The position numbers and the translations under genes are program-made. The notes under the pieces were generated by a model, which was given only the letters and a program-made list of their open reading frames with translations, was not told the DNA's origin and made no database searches. A DNA stretch of 7,413 bases. It comes from Pseudomonadota bacterium. Its GTDB lineage: Bacteria > Pseudomonadota > Gammaproteobacteria > Steroidobacterales > Steroidobacteraceae. Where the stretch lies: positions 1 through 7,413 of the forward strand of contig JAKADE010000129.1 in the NCBI GenBank assembly GCA_021820785.1, read 5' to 3'. Shown here one piece after another: positions 1-5,595 of this stretch (positions are counted from its first letter, which is position 1; each line of letters opens with the position of its first letter).

Positions 1-51
1 ATCCCCGGCTACACTCCGGCGGCCATGACCTCCCCGGCACCCCATCCCTAG
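1..51 (+). CDS. lptD: C-terminal end of a probable LptD (LPS-assembly outer membrane protein), partial
   Basis: Frame 1 is open from the window edge to a TAG at 49-51 and gives a 16-residue tail beginning IPGYTPAAM. The other two + frames either stop early or have no plausible partner. LptD is the outer-membrane beta-barrel that inserts lipopolysaccharide, and its gene lies directly upstream of surA in most gammaproteobacteria. The call therefore rests mainly on gene order; the IPGY stretch is only suggestive of an LptD C-terminus. The stop lies 24 bases before the surA start, so co-transcription is likely. The tail could equally belong to another upstream gene, because too little is visible for a family assignment. 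Confidence 0.5.
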   Translation: MPGYTPAAMTSPAPHP

Positions 52-61
52 AAGAGCGATC

Positions 62-66
62 GAGGA
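62..66 (+). promoter_or_regulatory. Ribosome binding site of surA
   Basis: GAGGA lies nine bases before the ATG at 76 and supports that start. No in-frame start exists further upstream because of the TAG at 49-51. Confidence 0.6.
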
Positions 67-75
67 CTGAAGCGC

Positions 76-1455
76 ATGCGGCGGCACTTTTTCTTCTCTC
101 CCCAGCCCCCTCGGAACACCCGCGCGACGGGTCTGAAACACGGGGTCTGGTTCGCGGCGCTGTGCGCAACGGCCGCGCTCGCGCTGCTGCCGGGCCGGGC
201 GCTTGCCCAGACCCGCGACCTCTCGACCCAGGGAGAGCTGCTCGACCGCATCGCGGCGATCGTCAACAACGGCGTGATCATGCAGAGCCAGCTCGACAGC
301 CGCGTACACCAGGTGGTCGCGGAACTCAAAGCCCAGGGGCTCACCCCGCCGGCCCAGAGCGTGCTGCGCAAGCAGGTGCTCAACAGCCTGATCCTGCAGA
401 AAGTCCAGCTGCAGCAGGCCCAGCAGGACGGCATCACGATCTCCGACGACACGCTGAACGCGGCGCTGCAGAACGTCGCGGCACGCAACGGCATCCCCTT
501 TGCCGACCTGCCGACGGCGCTTGCGCAGCAGGGCATCAATTACGCCGATTACCGCGATCAGATGCGCGATCAGCTGATCATCGGCCTGCTGCGCGAACGC
601 GACGTGCTGCAGCGCATCGTGGTCACGCCGCGTCAGATCGACCAGTTCCTCGCGCATCAGGCCGATGCGCCCGCGGCCGGCGAGGAATACAACGTATCGC
701 ACATCCTCATCGCCGTGCCGCCGAACGCCACGCCGCAACAGCTGGCCGCCGCACAGCATCTGGCCGACAAGGTCGACGCGCTCGCCAAGGCGGGCAAGAA
801 CTTCGGCAAGCTCGCGGTCACCTACTCCAACAGCGGAGATGCGCTCAAGGGCGGCGACCTCGGCTGGCGCAAGGGCGTCGACCTGCCGACCTTCCTTACC
901 AACGTCGTGCCGACACTCAAGCCCGGCGAGGTCAGCGCTCCCATCCGCACGCCGTCCGGCTTTCACATCGTGAAGCTGAACCAGGTGCGCCGCAACGTGC
1001 ACAAGGACATCGTCGCGCAGGTGCACGTGCGGCACATCCTGCTCATTCCGAACGCGCTGCAGGACAACGCCACGGTGCGTGAGCGTCTGGAGAAGATCCG
1101 CAAGGAAATCCGCTCCGGCAAGGTGAAGTTCTCCGTGATCGCCGCCTCGGTCTCGCAGGACCCGGGCTCGGCGGCACAGGGCGGGGATCTGGGCTGGCAG
1201 AGCCCGAACGCCTTCACGCCACGCTTCGCCAAGGCCATCAGCAAGCTCAAGGTGGGGCAGATCAGCCAGCCCTTCCAGACCCGCTTCGGCTGGCACATCG
1301 CCGAGCTCCTCGGACGCCGCCAGTTCGACGAGACGAAGGAAATGAAGCGGCTGCACGCCATGGAGGCGATCCGCGCCAGCCGCGCCGACGAGGACGCCGA
1401 GTTGTGGCTGCAGCGGCTGCGCGACGACGCCTACGTGAAGATTCTCAGCGACTGA
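76..1455 (+). CDS. surA: Periplasmic chaperone / peptidyl-prolyl isomerase SurA
   Basis: SurA is the periplasmic chaperone that escorts unfolded outer-membrane proteins, including LptD, to the BAM complex. The 459-residue product is slightly longer than the roughly 430 of E. coli SurA, mostly through a long basic n-region. A signal peptide is visible: basic residues to about 22, hydrophobic core 24-38 and an ALA|Q cleavage site at 44/45. The SurA N-domain follows (about 48-190, starting with the family-typical [12 protein letters not shown]). Parvulin domain 1 spans about 204-305 (SHIL 208-211, GGDLGW 259-264, GFHIV 295-299). Parvulin domain 2 spans about 317-420 (RHILL 319-323, SQDPGSA 360-366, GGDLGW 369-374, FGWHI 404-408). 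Domain 1 carries the full GGDLGW seen in active parvulins, whereas E. coli domain 1 diverges there. The start is set by the upstream stop and the GAGGA site. pdxA follows after 10 bases, so the two are probably co-transcribed. Confidence 0.95.
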   Translation: MRRHFFFSPQPPRNTRATGLKHGVWFAALCATAALALLPGRALAQTRDLSTQGELLDRIAAIVNNGVIMQSQLDSRVHQVVAELKAQGLTPPAQSVLRKQVLNSLILQKVQLQQAQQDGITISDDTLNAALQNVAARNGIPFADLPTALAQQGINYADYRDQMRDQLIIGLLRERDVLQRIVVTPRQIDQFLAHQADAPAAGEEYNVSHILIAVPPNATPQQLAAAQHLADKVDALAKAGKNFGKLAVTYSNSGDALKGGDLGWRKGVDLPTFLTNVVPTLKPGEVSAPIRTPSGFHIVKLNQVRRNVHKDIVAQVHVRHILLIPNALQDNATVRERLEKIRKEIRSGKVKFSVIAASVSQDPGSAAQGGDLGWQSPNAFTPRFAKAISKLKVGQISQPFQTRFGWHIAELLGRRQFDETKEMKRLHAMEAIRASRADEDAELWLQRLRDDAYVKILSD

Positions 1456-1465
1456 GCGCAGCCCC

Positions 1466-2449
1466 ATGGCGCTGCCGCGGATCGTGCTGACCTCGGGGGA
1501 GCCCGCCGGCGTCGGCCCCGACCTGTGCCTCGCGATCGCCGCCCGGACGCTGCCGTGCGAGCTGGTGTGCCTGGCCGACGCGGAGCTGCTCGCCGCGCGG
1601 GCCCGGCAGCTCGGGCTCGCCGTCGAGCTGCACCCCTACCCGAGCGCGGCGCCCTGCCCGCACCGGCCCGGGCGCCTCATCGTCGAGCATCACGCGCTCG
1701 CCGCGCCGTGCACGCCCGGGCGGCTCGAGGTGCGCAATGCGCATTACGTGACCGGGCTGCTCGAGCGGGCCTGCGCCGGGGCCCTCGCCGGAGAGTTCGC
1801 CGCCATCGTGACCGCCCCGGTGCACAAGGGCGTCATCAACGACGCCGGAGTGCCCTTCACCGGCCACACGGAATTCTTCGCCGAGCGCACCGGGGCGAGT
1901 CCGGTCATGATGCTCGCCACCGGGACGCTGCGCGTGGCGCTCGCCACGACCCACCTGCCGCTCGCGAGGGTAAGCGCGGCGATCACCCGCGAGTCGCTGT
2001 GCGCGACCCTCGCGATCCTCGATCACGACCTGCGACGCTGGTGGGGGCTCGCGCGGCCGCGCATCGGGGTCTGCGGGCTGAACCCGCATGCCGGCGAGGG
2101 CGGACACCTCGGCGATGAGGAAATCCTGGTGATCGGTCCGGCGATCGCTGCAATGCGCGCACGCGGCCTCGAGGTGAGCGGCCCGCTGCCGGCGGACACG
2201 GTGTTCGTGCCGCGCGTGCTCGCGCACTACGACGCGGTGCTCGCCATGTATCACGATCAGGGCCTGCCGGTGATCAAACACGCCGGCTTCGACAGCGCGG
2301 TGAACGTGACGCTCGGACTGCCGATCCTGCGCACCTCGGTCGATCACGGGACCGCCCTGGAGTTGGCGGGCACCGGGTGCGCCGAGCCGGGCAGCCTCGT
2401 GGCGGCCCTCGAGCTGGCGGTCGCGCTCGCCGCGCGGCGCGACCCGTGA
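1466..2449 (+). CDS. pdxA: 4-hydroxythreonine-4-phosphate dehydrogenase PdxA
   Basis: PdxA is the cytoplasmic NAD(P)-dependent, metal-requiring enzyme that oxidises 4-phosphohydroxy-L-threonine in the DXP-dependent route to pyridoxal 5'-phosphate. The 327 residues match the family's usual length (E. coli 329). Visible motifs are [11 protein letters not shown] near the N-terminus, KGVIND, FTGHTEF with His134, ATTHLPL with His163, LNPHAGEGG with His208, MYHDQGLP with His263 and TSVDHGTA near the C-terminus. His163, His208 and His263 correspond, with a constant offset of three, to the metal-binding histidines 166, 211 and 266 of E. coli PdxA, so the enzyme should be active. The ATG is 10 bases after the surA stop and has no strong SD, which fits reinitiation within an operon. 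The stop codon overlaps the rsmA start. Confidence 0.96.
   Translation: MALPRIVLTSGEPAGVGPDLCLAIAARTLPCELVCLADAELLAARARQLGLAVELHPYPSAAPCPHRPGRLIVEHHALAAPCTPGRLEVRNAHYVTGLLERACAGALAGEFAAIVTAPVHKGVINDAGVPFTGHTEFFAERTGASPVMMLATGTLRVALATTHLPLARVSAAITRESLCATLAILDHDLRRWWGLARPRIGVCGLNPHAGEGGHLGDEEILVIGPAIAAMRARGLEVSGPLPADTVFVPRVLAHYDAVLAMYHDQGLPVIKHAGFDSAVNVTLGLPILRTSVDHGTALELAGTGCAEPGSLVAALELAVALAARRDP
2446..2449 (+). promoter_or_regulatory. GTGA start/stop overlap joining pdxA and rsmA
   Basis: The GTG start of rsmA (2446-2448) shares bases with the TGA stop of pdxA (2447-2449). No SD-like sequence precedes it, so start choice rests on this overlap plus the expected protein length. Such overlaps commonly allow terminating ribosomes to restart. 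Confidence 0.6.
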
Positions 2450-3264
2450 GCCGCGACGCACCACAGGGTCGCGGAGCCGCCGAGCCGCGCGCGCGCAAGC
2501 GCTTCGGGCAACACTTCCTGCACGACCCGGCGGTACTCGAACGCATCGTCGCGGCGGTCGCACCGGGCCCCGAGGACCGCCTGGTCGAGATCGGACCGGG
2601 CCGCGGCGCGCTCACCGAGCACCTGCTCGGCACCCCGTGCCGAAGCCTCGATGCCGTGGAGATCGACCGCGACCTCGCCGCGCTGCTGCGCGGGCGCTTC
2701 GCTGCCGAGCCGCGCTTCACGCTGCGCGAAGCCGACGCGCTGCGGTTCGATTTCCCGGCACTCGCCGCCGAGCGCGGCGGGCGGCTGCGCGTGGTGGGCA
2801 ACCTGCCGTACAACATCTCCACGCCGTTGCTGTTTCACCTGCTCGAGAGCGCCGCCTCGATCCTCGACCTGCACGTCATGCTGCAGCGCGAGGTCATCGA
2901 GCGCATGGCGGCCGCGCCGGGCGATCCGGCCTACGGGCGCCTGACGGTGATGCTCGCCCCCTGGGTCGACGTCGAGCCGCTGTTCGAGGTCGGTCCCGGC
3001 GCCTTCCAGCCGCCGCCGCGGGTCTGGTCCGCCGTCGCGCGCCTGACGGTGCGTGCCGCGCCACGCTTCCCGGTGCACCCCGGCTTCGCGCCCCTGGTCG
3101 CTGCGGCGTTCTCCCAGCGACGCAAGACGGTGCGTAACAGCCTGCGCGGACGGGTCAGCGTCGAGCAGATCGAGCGCTGCGGCATCGATCCGGGCGCCCG
3201 GCCCGAGACGCTCGCACCGGAGCGGTTCAACGCACTCGCCCAGGTGTCCGCCGCAGCGGATTGA
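2446..3264 (+). CDS. rsmA: 16S rRNA (adenine1518-N6/adenine1519-N6)-dimethyltransferase RsmA (KsgA)
   Basis: RsmA uses S-adenosylmethionine to dimethylate two adjacent adenines in helix 45 of 16S rRNA late in small-subunit assembly. Starting at the GTG that overlaps the pdxA stop gives 272 residues, essentially the E. coli length of 273. Motifs in order: RFGQHFL (19-25), the SAM-binding EIGPGRG (48-54), the catalytic NLPYNIS (119-125), LQREV (146-150), the FxPxP-type motif [10 protein letters not shown] (187-196) and FSQRRKT (222-228). The frame is also open from a GTG at 2377, but that start would lie deep inside pdxA and add residues unlike the family. The GTGA overlap suggests translational coupling to pdxA; no clear SD is seen. 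The uspA gene follows after 15 bases. Confidence 0.95.
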   Translation: MSRDAPQGRGAAEPRARKRFGQHFLHDPAVLERIVAAVAPGPEDRLVEIGPGRGALTEHLLGTPCRSLDAVEIDRDLAALLRGRFAAEPRFTLREADALRFDFPALAAERGGRLRVVGNLPYNISTPLLFHLLESAASILDLHVMLQREVIERMAAAPGDPAYGRLTVMLAPWVDVEPLFEVGPGAFQPPPRVWSAVARLTVRAAPRFPVHPGFAPLVAAAFSQRRKTVRNSLRGRVSVEQIERCGIDPGARPETLAPERFNALAQVSAAAD

Positions 3265-3279
3265 GCTACGCTCTCGGGC

Positions 3280-3741
3280 ATGACCGGGGAGTCCTACCGC
3301 CGTATCCTCGTGGTCCTCGATCTGCGCGAGGACAGTCTGCAGGTCGGCCGGCACGCCGCGGCGCTCGCCGCGCGCCTGCAGGCGGAAATCGAGCTGCTGC
3401 ACGTGGTCGAGCTGCTGCCCGTCGAGCCGATGTCCGAGGCGCTCATCACCAGCGCGGGCGTCGAGGATGCTCTGGTGCAGCGCGCCCGCACCCACCTCGC
3501 CAAGCTCGCCGGGCAGCTCGGGCTCGGCACCGCCCCATGCTGGGTCGAGTCCGGCAACGTCAAAGCCGAGATCGTGCGCGTTGCGCGCAAACGTCAGGCC
3601 GACCTGATCGTGCTCGGCAGCCGCGAGCGTCACGGCATGTCGATCCTGGTCAACTTCACCGAGGACGCCGTCCTGCACGCGGCCCCCTGCGACGTGCTCG
3701 CGGTGCGCGTCAGGCGCGCGGCGGCGCCGCGCGCGGACTGA
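3280..3741 (+). CDS. UspA-family universal stress protein with a degenerate nucleotide-binding motif
   Basis: The 153-residue product matches a single Usp domain. It has the N-terminal beta strand RRILVVLDL (7-15), a helix rich in Ala, Leu and Arg, a second strand ELLHVVE, and the C-terminal block DLIVLGSRERHG (108-119) followed by AVLHAAPCDVLAVRV (130-144). Usp proteins are small cytoplasmic stress-associated proteins, and some bind ATP through a Gly-x2-Gly-x(8 or 9)-Gly-Ser/Thr loop. Here the first Gly113 is kept, but the later positions read Glu116, Asn125 and Phe126, so ATP binding may be weak or lost. The gene sits between rsmA and apaG, 15 bases after rsmA, which is not the standard arrangement. 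Its SD is poor, suggesting expression from the operon. Family assignment is firm; the specific role is unknown. Confidence 0.88.
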   Translation: MTGESYRRILVVLDLREDSLQVGRHAAALAARLQAEIELLHVVELLPVEPMSEALITSAGVEDALVQRARTHLAKLAGQLGLGTAPCWVESGNVKAEIVRVARKRQADLIVLGSRERHGMSILVNFTEDAVLHAAPCDVLAVRVRRAAAPRAD

Positions 3742-3755
3742 GGCGCGCCGCGCGC
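3714..3755 (+). repeat. GC-rich inverted repeat with a duplicated arm at the end of uspA
   Basis: The arm GCGCGCGGC (3714-3722) is perfectly complementary to 3726-3734, giving a 9-bp stem with a 3-base loop. An exact second copy of the right arm, GCCGCGCGC, lies at 3747-3755, just past the uspA stop (3739-3741). The left arm could therefore pair with either copy. No T-run follows, so it does not look like an intrinsic terminator. Low sequence complexity could produce this by chance. Confidence 0.4.
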
Positions 3756-3793
3756 ATCGCCCCCCGGGCTGCGCCCCGGTAGACTAGTGGCGT

Positions 3794-4171
3794 ATGAGCG
3801 CGCCGCACAAAATCCGTATCGACGTCGAGACCAGCTATCTCGGCGAGCAGTCCAATCCCCGCGAACAGCGTTACGTGTTCGCCTACACCATCACCATCCT
3901 CAATGAGGGCGGGCAACCGGCAACGCTGCTGAAGCGGCACTGGATCATCACCGACGCCAACGGCGGGGTGAAGGAAGTACGCGGCGATGGCGTGGTCGGC
4001 GAGCAGCCGCGGCTCGAGCCCGGCCAGGGCTTCCGCTACTCGAGCGGCGCGGTCCTGGAGACGCCCGTGGGCACCATGCAGGGCAGCTACCAGATGGTCG
4101 ACGCCGACGGCGAGCCCTTCGAGGCGCCGATCCCGCTGTTCCGCCTCGCCATGCCCGGGATCCTGCAGTGA
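3794..4171 (+). CDS. apaG: ApaG (DUF525) protein
   Basis: The product has 125 residues, exactly the length of E. coli ApaG. It forms a single ApaG domain of the fibronectin-III-like all-beta type. Visible family motifs are the FAYTITI strand, LLKRHWIITDANG (45-57), GEQPxLxPG (69-77), the SSGAVLETPVG segment and GTMQGSYQM. ApaG lies next to apaH in many proteobacteria. Its biochemical role is not firmly established, although domains of this type occur in eukaryotic F-box proteins. It starts 52 bases after the uspA stop, with only a weak SD-like AGTGG. It ends in a GTGA overlap with apaH, so translation of the two is probably coupled. Confidence 0.95.
   Translation: MSAPHKIRIDVETSYLGEQSNPREQRYVFAYTITILNEGGQPATLLKRHWIITDANGGVKEVRGDGVVGEQPRLEPGQGFRYSSGAVLETPVGTMQGSYQMVDADGEPFEAPIPLFRLAMPGILQ
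4168..4171 (+). promoter_or_regulatory. GTGA start/stop overlap joining apaG and apaH
   Basis: The apaH GTG (4168-4170) overlaps the apaG TGA (4169-4171), the same arrangement as at pdxA/rsmA. It decides the apaH start: the protein then begins [12 protein letters not shown], matching the family N-terminus. Confidence 0.65.
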
Positions 4172-4986
4172 GCCGATTCGCCATCGGCGACGTCCAGGGC
4201 TGCTACGAAGAACTGCGCGAGCTGCTCAAGCGGATCGGCTTCTCTTCCGACCGCGACCGGCTGTGGTTCGTCGGCGATCTGGTCAACCGCGGACCGCACT
4301 CCCTCGAGGTGCTGCGGTTCGTGCGTGCGCTCGGCGCCAACGCCGAGACCGTGCTCGGCAATCACGACCTGCACCTGCTGGCGGTGGCGGCCGGCTGCCG
4401 TCCGGCACGCCGTTCCGACACGCTGCAGGCCGTGCTCGAAGCGAAGGACCGCGAGCGGCTGATCGAGTGGCTCACCGAACGGCCGCTCGCGCACTTCGAG
4501 GACGGCGACCTGATGGTGCATGCTGGCATCGTACCGGCGTGGTCGGCACAGGCCGCCTGCGGGTACGCCCGCGAGGTCGAGGCCGAGCTGCGCCGCGGCC
4601 GCAAGGGACTGTTCGAGCACATGTACGGGGATGGGCCGGAGCGCTGGTCCGATTCGCTCGAGGGCTTCGAGCGGCTGCGCTTCATCATCAACACGCTGAC
4701 ACGCCTGCGCCTGTGCGCAGTCGACGGGCGCATCAATCTGGCCCTGAAGGGCAAACCGCCGGGCGCGGACTCGCCGTGGCGGCCGTGGTTCGACCTCGAA
4801 CGCCCGTTGAGCCGCGAGGTACGCATCGTCTTCGGCCACTGGTCGGCGCTCGGCCTGACGCTGCGCGATAACCTGATCGGGCTCGACACCGGCTGCGTCT
4901 GGGGCGGCGCGCTCACCGCCTTCGACCTCGAGCGCGGCATCACCACCGCGGTGCCCTCGCGCGGTTACCAATCGATCGAATCCTGA
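4168..4986 (+). CDS. apaH: Symmetrical bis(5'-nucleosyl)-tetraphosphatase ApaH
   Basis: ApaH hydrolyses Ap4A symmetrically to two ADP and also removes Np4A-type caps from RNA 5' ends; it belongs to the metallophosphoesterase (PPP-like) superfamily. The 272 residues are close to E. coli's 280. Metal-site motifs appear in order: GDVQGC (7-12), GDLVNRGP (36-43), GNHDLHLLA (64-72), VHAGIVP (117-123), FGHWSALG (222-229) and LDTGCVWGG (239-247). Motif I has Gln10 where E. coli ApaH has His (GDVHGC). A GD-x-QGC form is known in other ApaH proteins, so activity is still expected. The gene overlaps apaG upstream, and its stop lies within the SD region of the following dioxygenase gene. Confidence 0.95.
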   Translation: MSRFAIGDVQGCYEELRELLKRIGFSSDRDRLWFVGDLVNRGPHSLEVLRFVRALGANAETVLGNHDLHLLAVAAGCRPARRSDTLQAVLEAKDRERLIEWLTERPLAHFEDGDLMVHAGIVPAWSAQAACGYAREVEAELRRGRKGLFEHMYGDGPERWSDSLEGFERLRFIINTLTRLRLCAVDGRINLALKGKPPGADSPWRPWFDLERPLSREVRIVFGHWSALGLTLRDNLIGLDTGCVWGGALTAFDLERGITTAVPSRGYQSIES

Positions 4987-4990
4987 GGAG
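4985..4990 (+). promoter_or_regulatory. Strong ribosome binding site of the dioxygenase gene, overlapping the apaH stop
   Basis: GAGGAG begins inside the apaH TGA (4984-4986) and lies seven bases before the GTG at 4998. It is the best SD match in the upstream gene block and supports the GTG start. Confidence 0.7.
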
Positions 4991-4997
4991 ATCCGCC

Positions 4998-5507
4998 GTG
5001 GATGCGCTCAAGCCGCTGAATTTCCCGCAGTGGATCGAAGAGAACCGCCACCTGCTGAAGCCGCCCGTCGGCAACCGCCGCGTGTTCGAGGACGGGGATT
5101 TCATCATCATGGTGGTCGGCGGTCCCAACACGCGCCGGGACTATCACGTCGATCCGGGCCAGGAACTGTTCTACCAGCTCGAGGGCGAGATGGTCCTGAA
5201 GACGATGCAGGAGGGCCGGCCGCTCGAGGTACAGATCCGCGCCGGGGAGATGCTGCTGCTGCCGGCGCTCGTACCACACTCCCCGCAGCGCCCGGCCGGC
5301 ACGGTGGGCCTGGTCGTCGAGCGGCAGCGGCGCCCCGGCGAGCGCGACGGGTTCCAGTGGTACTGCCCGGGCTGTGCTGCGCTGCTGCACGAGACCTACA
5401 TCGAACTCACTGACATCGAGGCACAGCTGCCGCCGGTGTTCGAGCGCTTCTACGCCGATCGCGCCGCGCGCACCTGCAAGCGCTGCGGCACGGTGCTCGA
5501 GCGCTGA
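4998..5507 (+). CDS. nbaC: 3-hydroxyanthranilate 3,4-dioxygenase (bacterial cupin type)
   Basis: This non-haem Fe(II) enzyme opens the ring of 3-hydroxyanthranilate to 2-amino-3-carboxymuconate semialdehyde, which cyclises to quinolinate (NAD synthesis) or enters tryptophan or 2-nitrobenzoate catabolism. The 169-residue cupin matches the bacterial subfamily. Metal ligands are visible as His50 and Glu56 in [13 protein letters not shown] and His94 in LVPHSPQRP. These are the equivalents of His51, Glu57 and His95 of the Cupriavidus enzyme. A second, rubredoxin-like iron site is intact: Cys123 and Cys126 (CPGC) with Cys160 and Cys163 (CKRC). The [15 protein letters not shown] segment is also typical. 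The gene lies 11 bases after apaH behind a strong SD, so it is probably the distal gene of the operon. No other kynurenine-pathway gene is present. The same enzyme is also called haaO in other annotations. Confidence 0.95.
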   Translation: MDALKPLNFPQWIEENRHLLKPPVGNRRVFEDGDFIIMVVGGPNTRRDYHVDPGQELFYQLEGEMVLKTMQEGRPLEVQIRAGEMLLLPALVPHSPQRPAGTVGLVVERQRRPGERDGFQWYCPGCAALLHETYIELTDIEAQLPPVFERFYADRAARTCKRCGTVLER

Positions 5508-5550
5508 GCCGGGGCGCGATCCTCAGCTTCCGCGCCAGGACGCTTTTCCT

Positions 5551-5556
5551 TACACT
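5551..5556 (+). promoter_or_regulatory. Possible -10 box upstream of the membrane sensor gene
   Basis: TACACT matches four of the six bases of the TATAAT consensus and lies in the most T-rich part of the 88-base gap (after CGCTTTTCCT). No convincing -35 box is seen 16-18 bases upstream. If used, transcription would start within the inverted repeat at 5557-5586. Confidence 0.25.
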
Positions 5557-5586
5557 CCTGCGCGACAACCGCAACGGTTGCGCAGG
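5557..5586 (+). repeat. Inverted repeat / hairpin in the leader of the membrane sensor gene
   Basis: Outer arms CCTGCG (5557-5562) and CGCAGG (5581-5586) and inner arms CAACCG (5566-5571) and CGGTTG (5575-5580) give 12 base pairs. The loop is CAA (5572-5574), with a CGA bulge on the left side (5563-5565). The right outer arm contains the first bases of the SD AGGGAG (5584-5589) of the next gene. It could be an RNA hairpin limiting ribosome access or a protein-binding site. No U-tract follows on the + strand, so a + strand terminator for the upstream operon is unlikely. Confidence 0.55.
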
Positions 5587-5589
5587 GAG
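5584..5589 (+). promoter_or_regulatory. Ribosome binding site of the membrane sensor gene
   Basis: AGGGAG lies six bases before the ATG at 5596. It supports that start over the adjacent in-frame GTG at 5593 and over the long upstream open frame, which would overlap the dioxygenase gene. Confidence 0.6.
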
Positions 5590-5595
5590 ATCGTG

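Noticed and set aside
2377..2445. Earlier GTG start for rsmA
   Set aside because: It would lie 70 bases inside pdxA and add Arg/Gly-rich residues. The GTG at 2446 gives the normal family length.
1445..2563. A 372-codon open frame on the - strand antisense to pdxA
   Set aside because: It shadows a full-length PdxA with all its metal ligands, and its composition is Arg/Gly/Glu-rich without domains.
2344..3678. A 444-codon open frame on the - strand antisense to pdxA, rsmA and uspA
   Set aside because: It lies opposite firmly identified genes. Its translation is rich in Arg, Gly, Ala and Gln with no recognisable motif, as expected for a shadow frame in high-GC DNA.
3763..3780. Short CCGGG/CCCGG inverted repeat before apaG as a terminator
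   Set aside because: There are only five base pairs and no T-run, and the next gene starts 14 bases later. Chance is sufficient in this composition.
3987..4871. A 294-codon + strand frame overlapping apaG and apaH
   Set aside because: It is an Arg/Ala/Pro-rich alternative frame inside two confidently assigned genes.
5374..5595. N-terminal extension of the membrane sensor gene into the dioxygenase gene
   Set aside because: The extra residues are low-complexity and overlap a well-supported gene in another frame. An SD, an ATG and a hydrophobic N-terminus at 5596 explain the true start.
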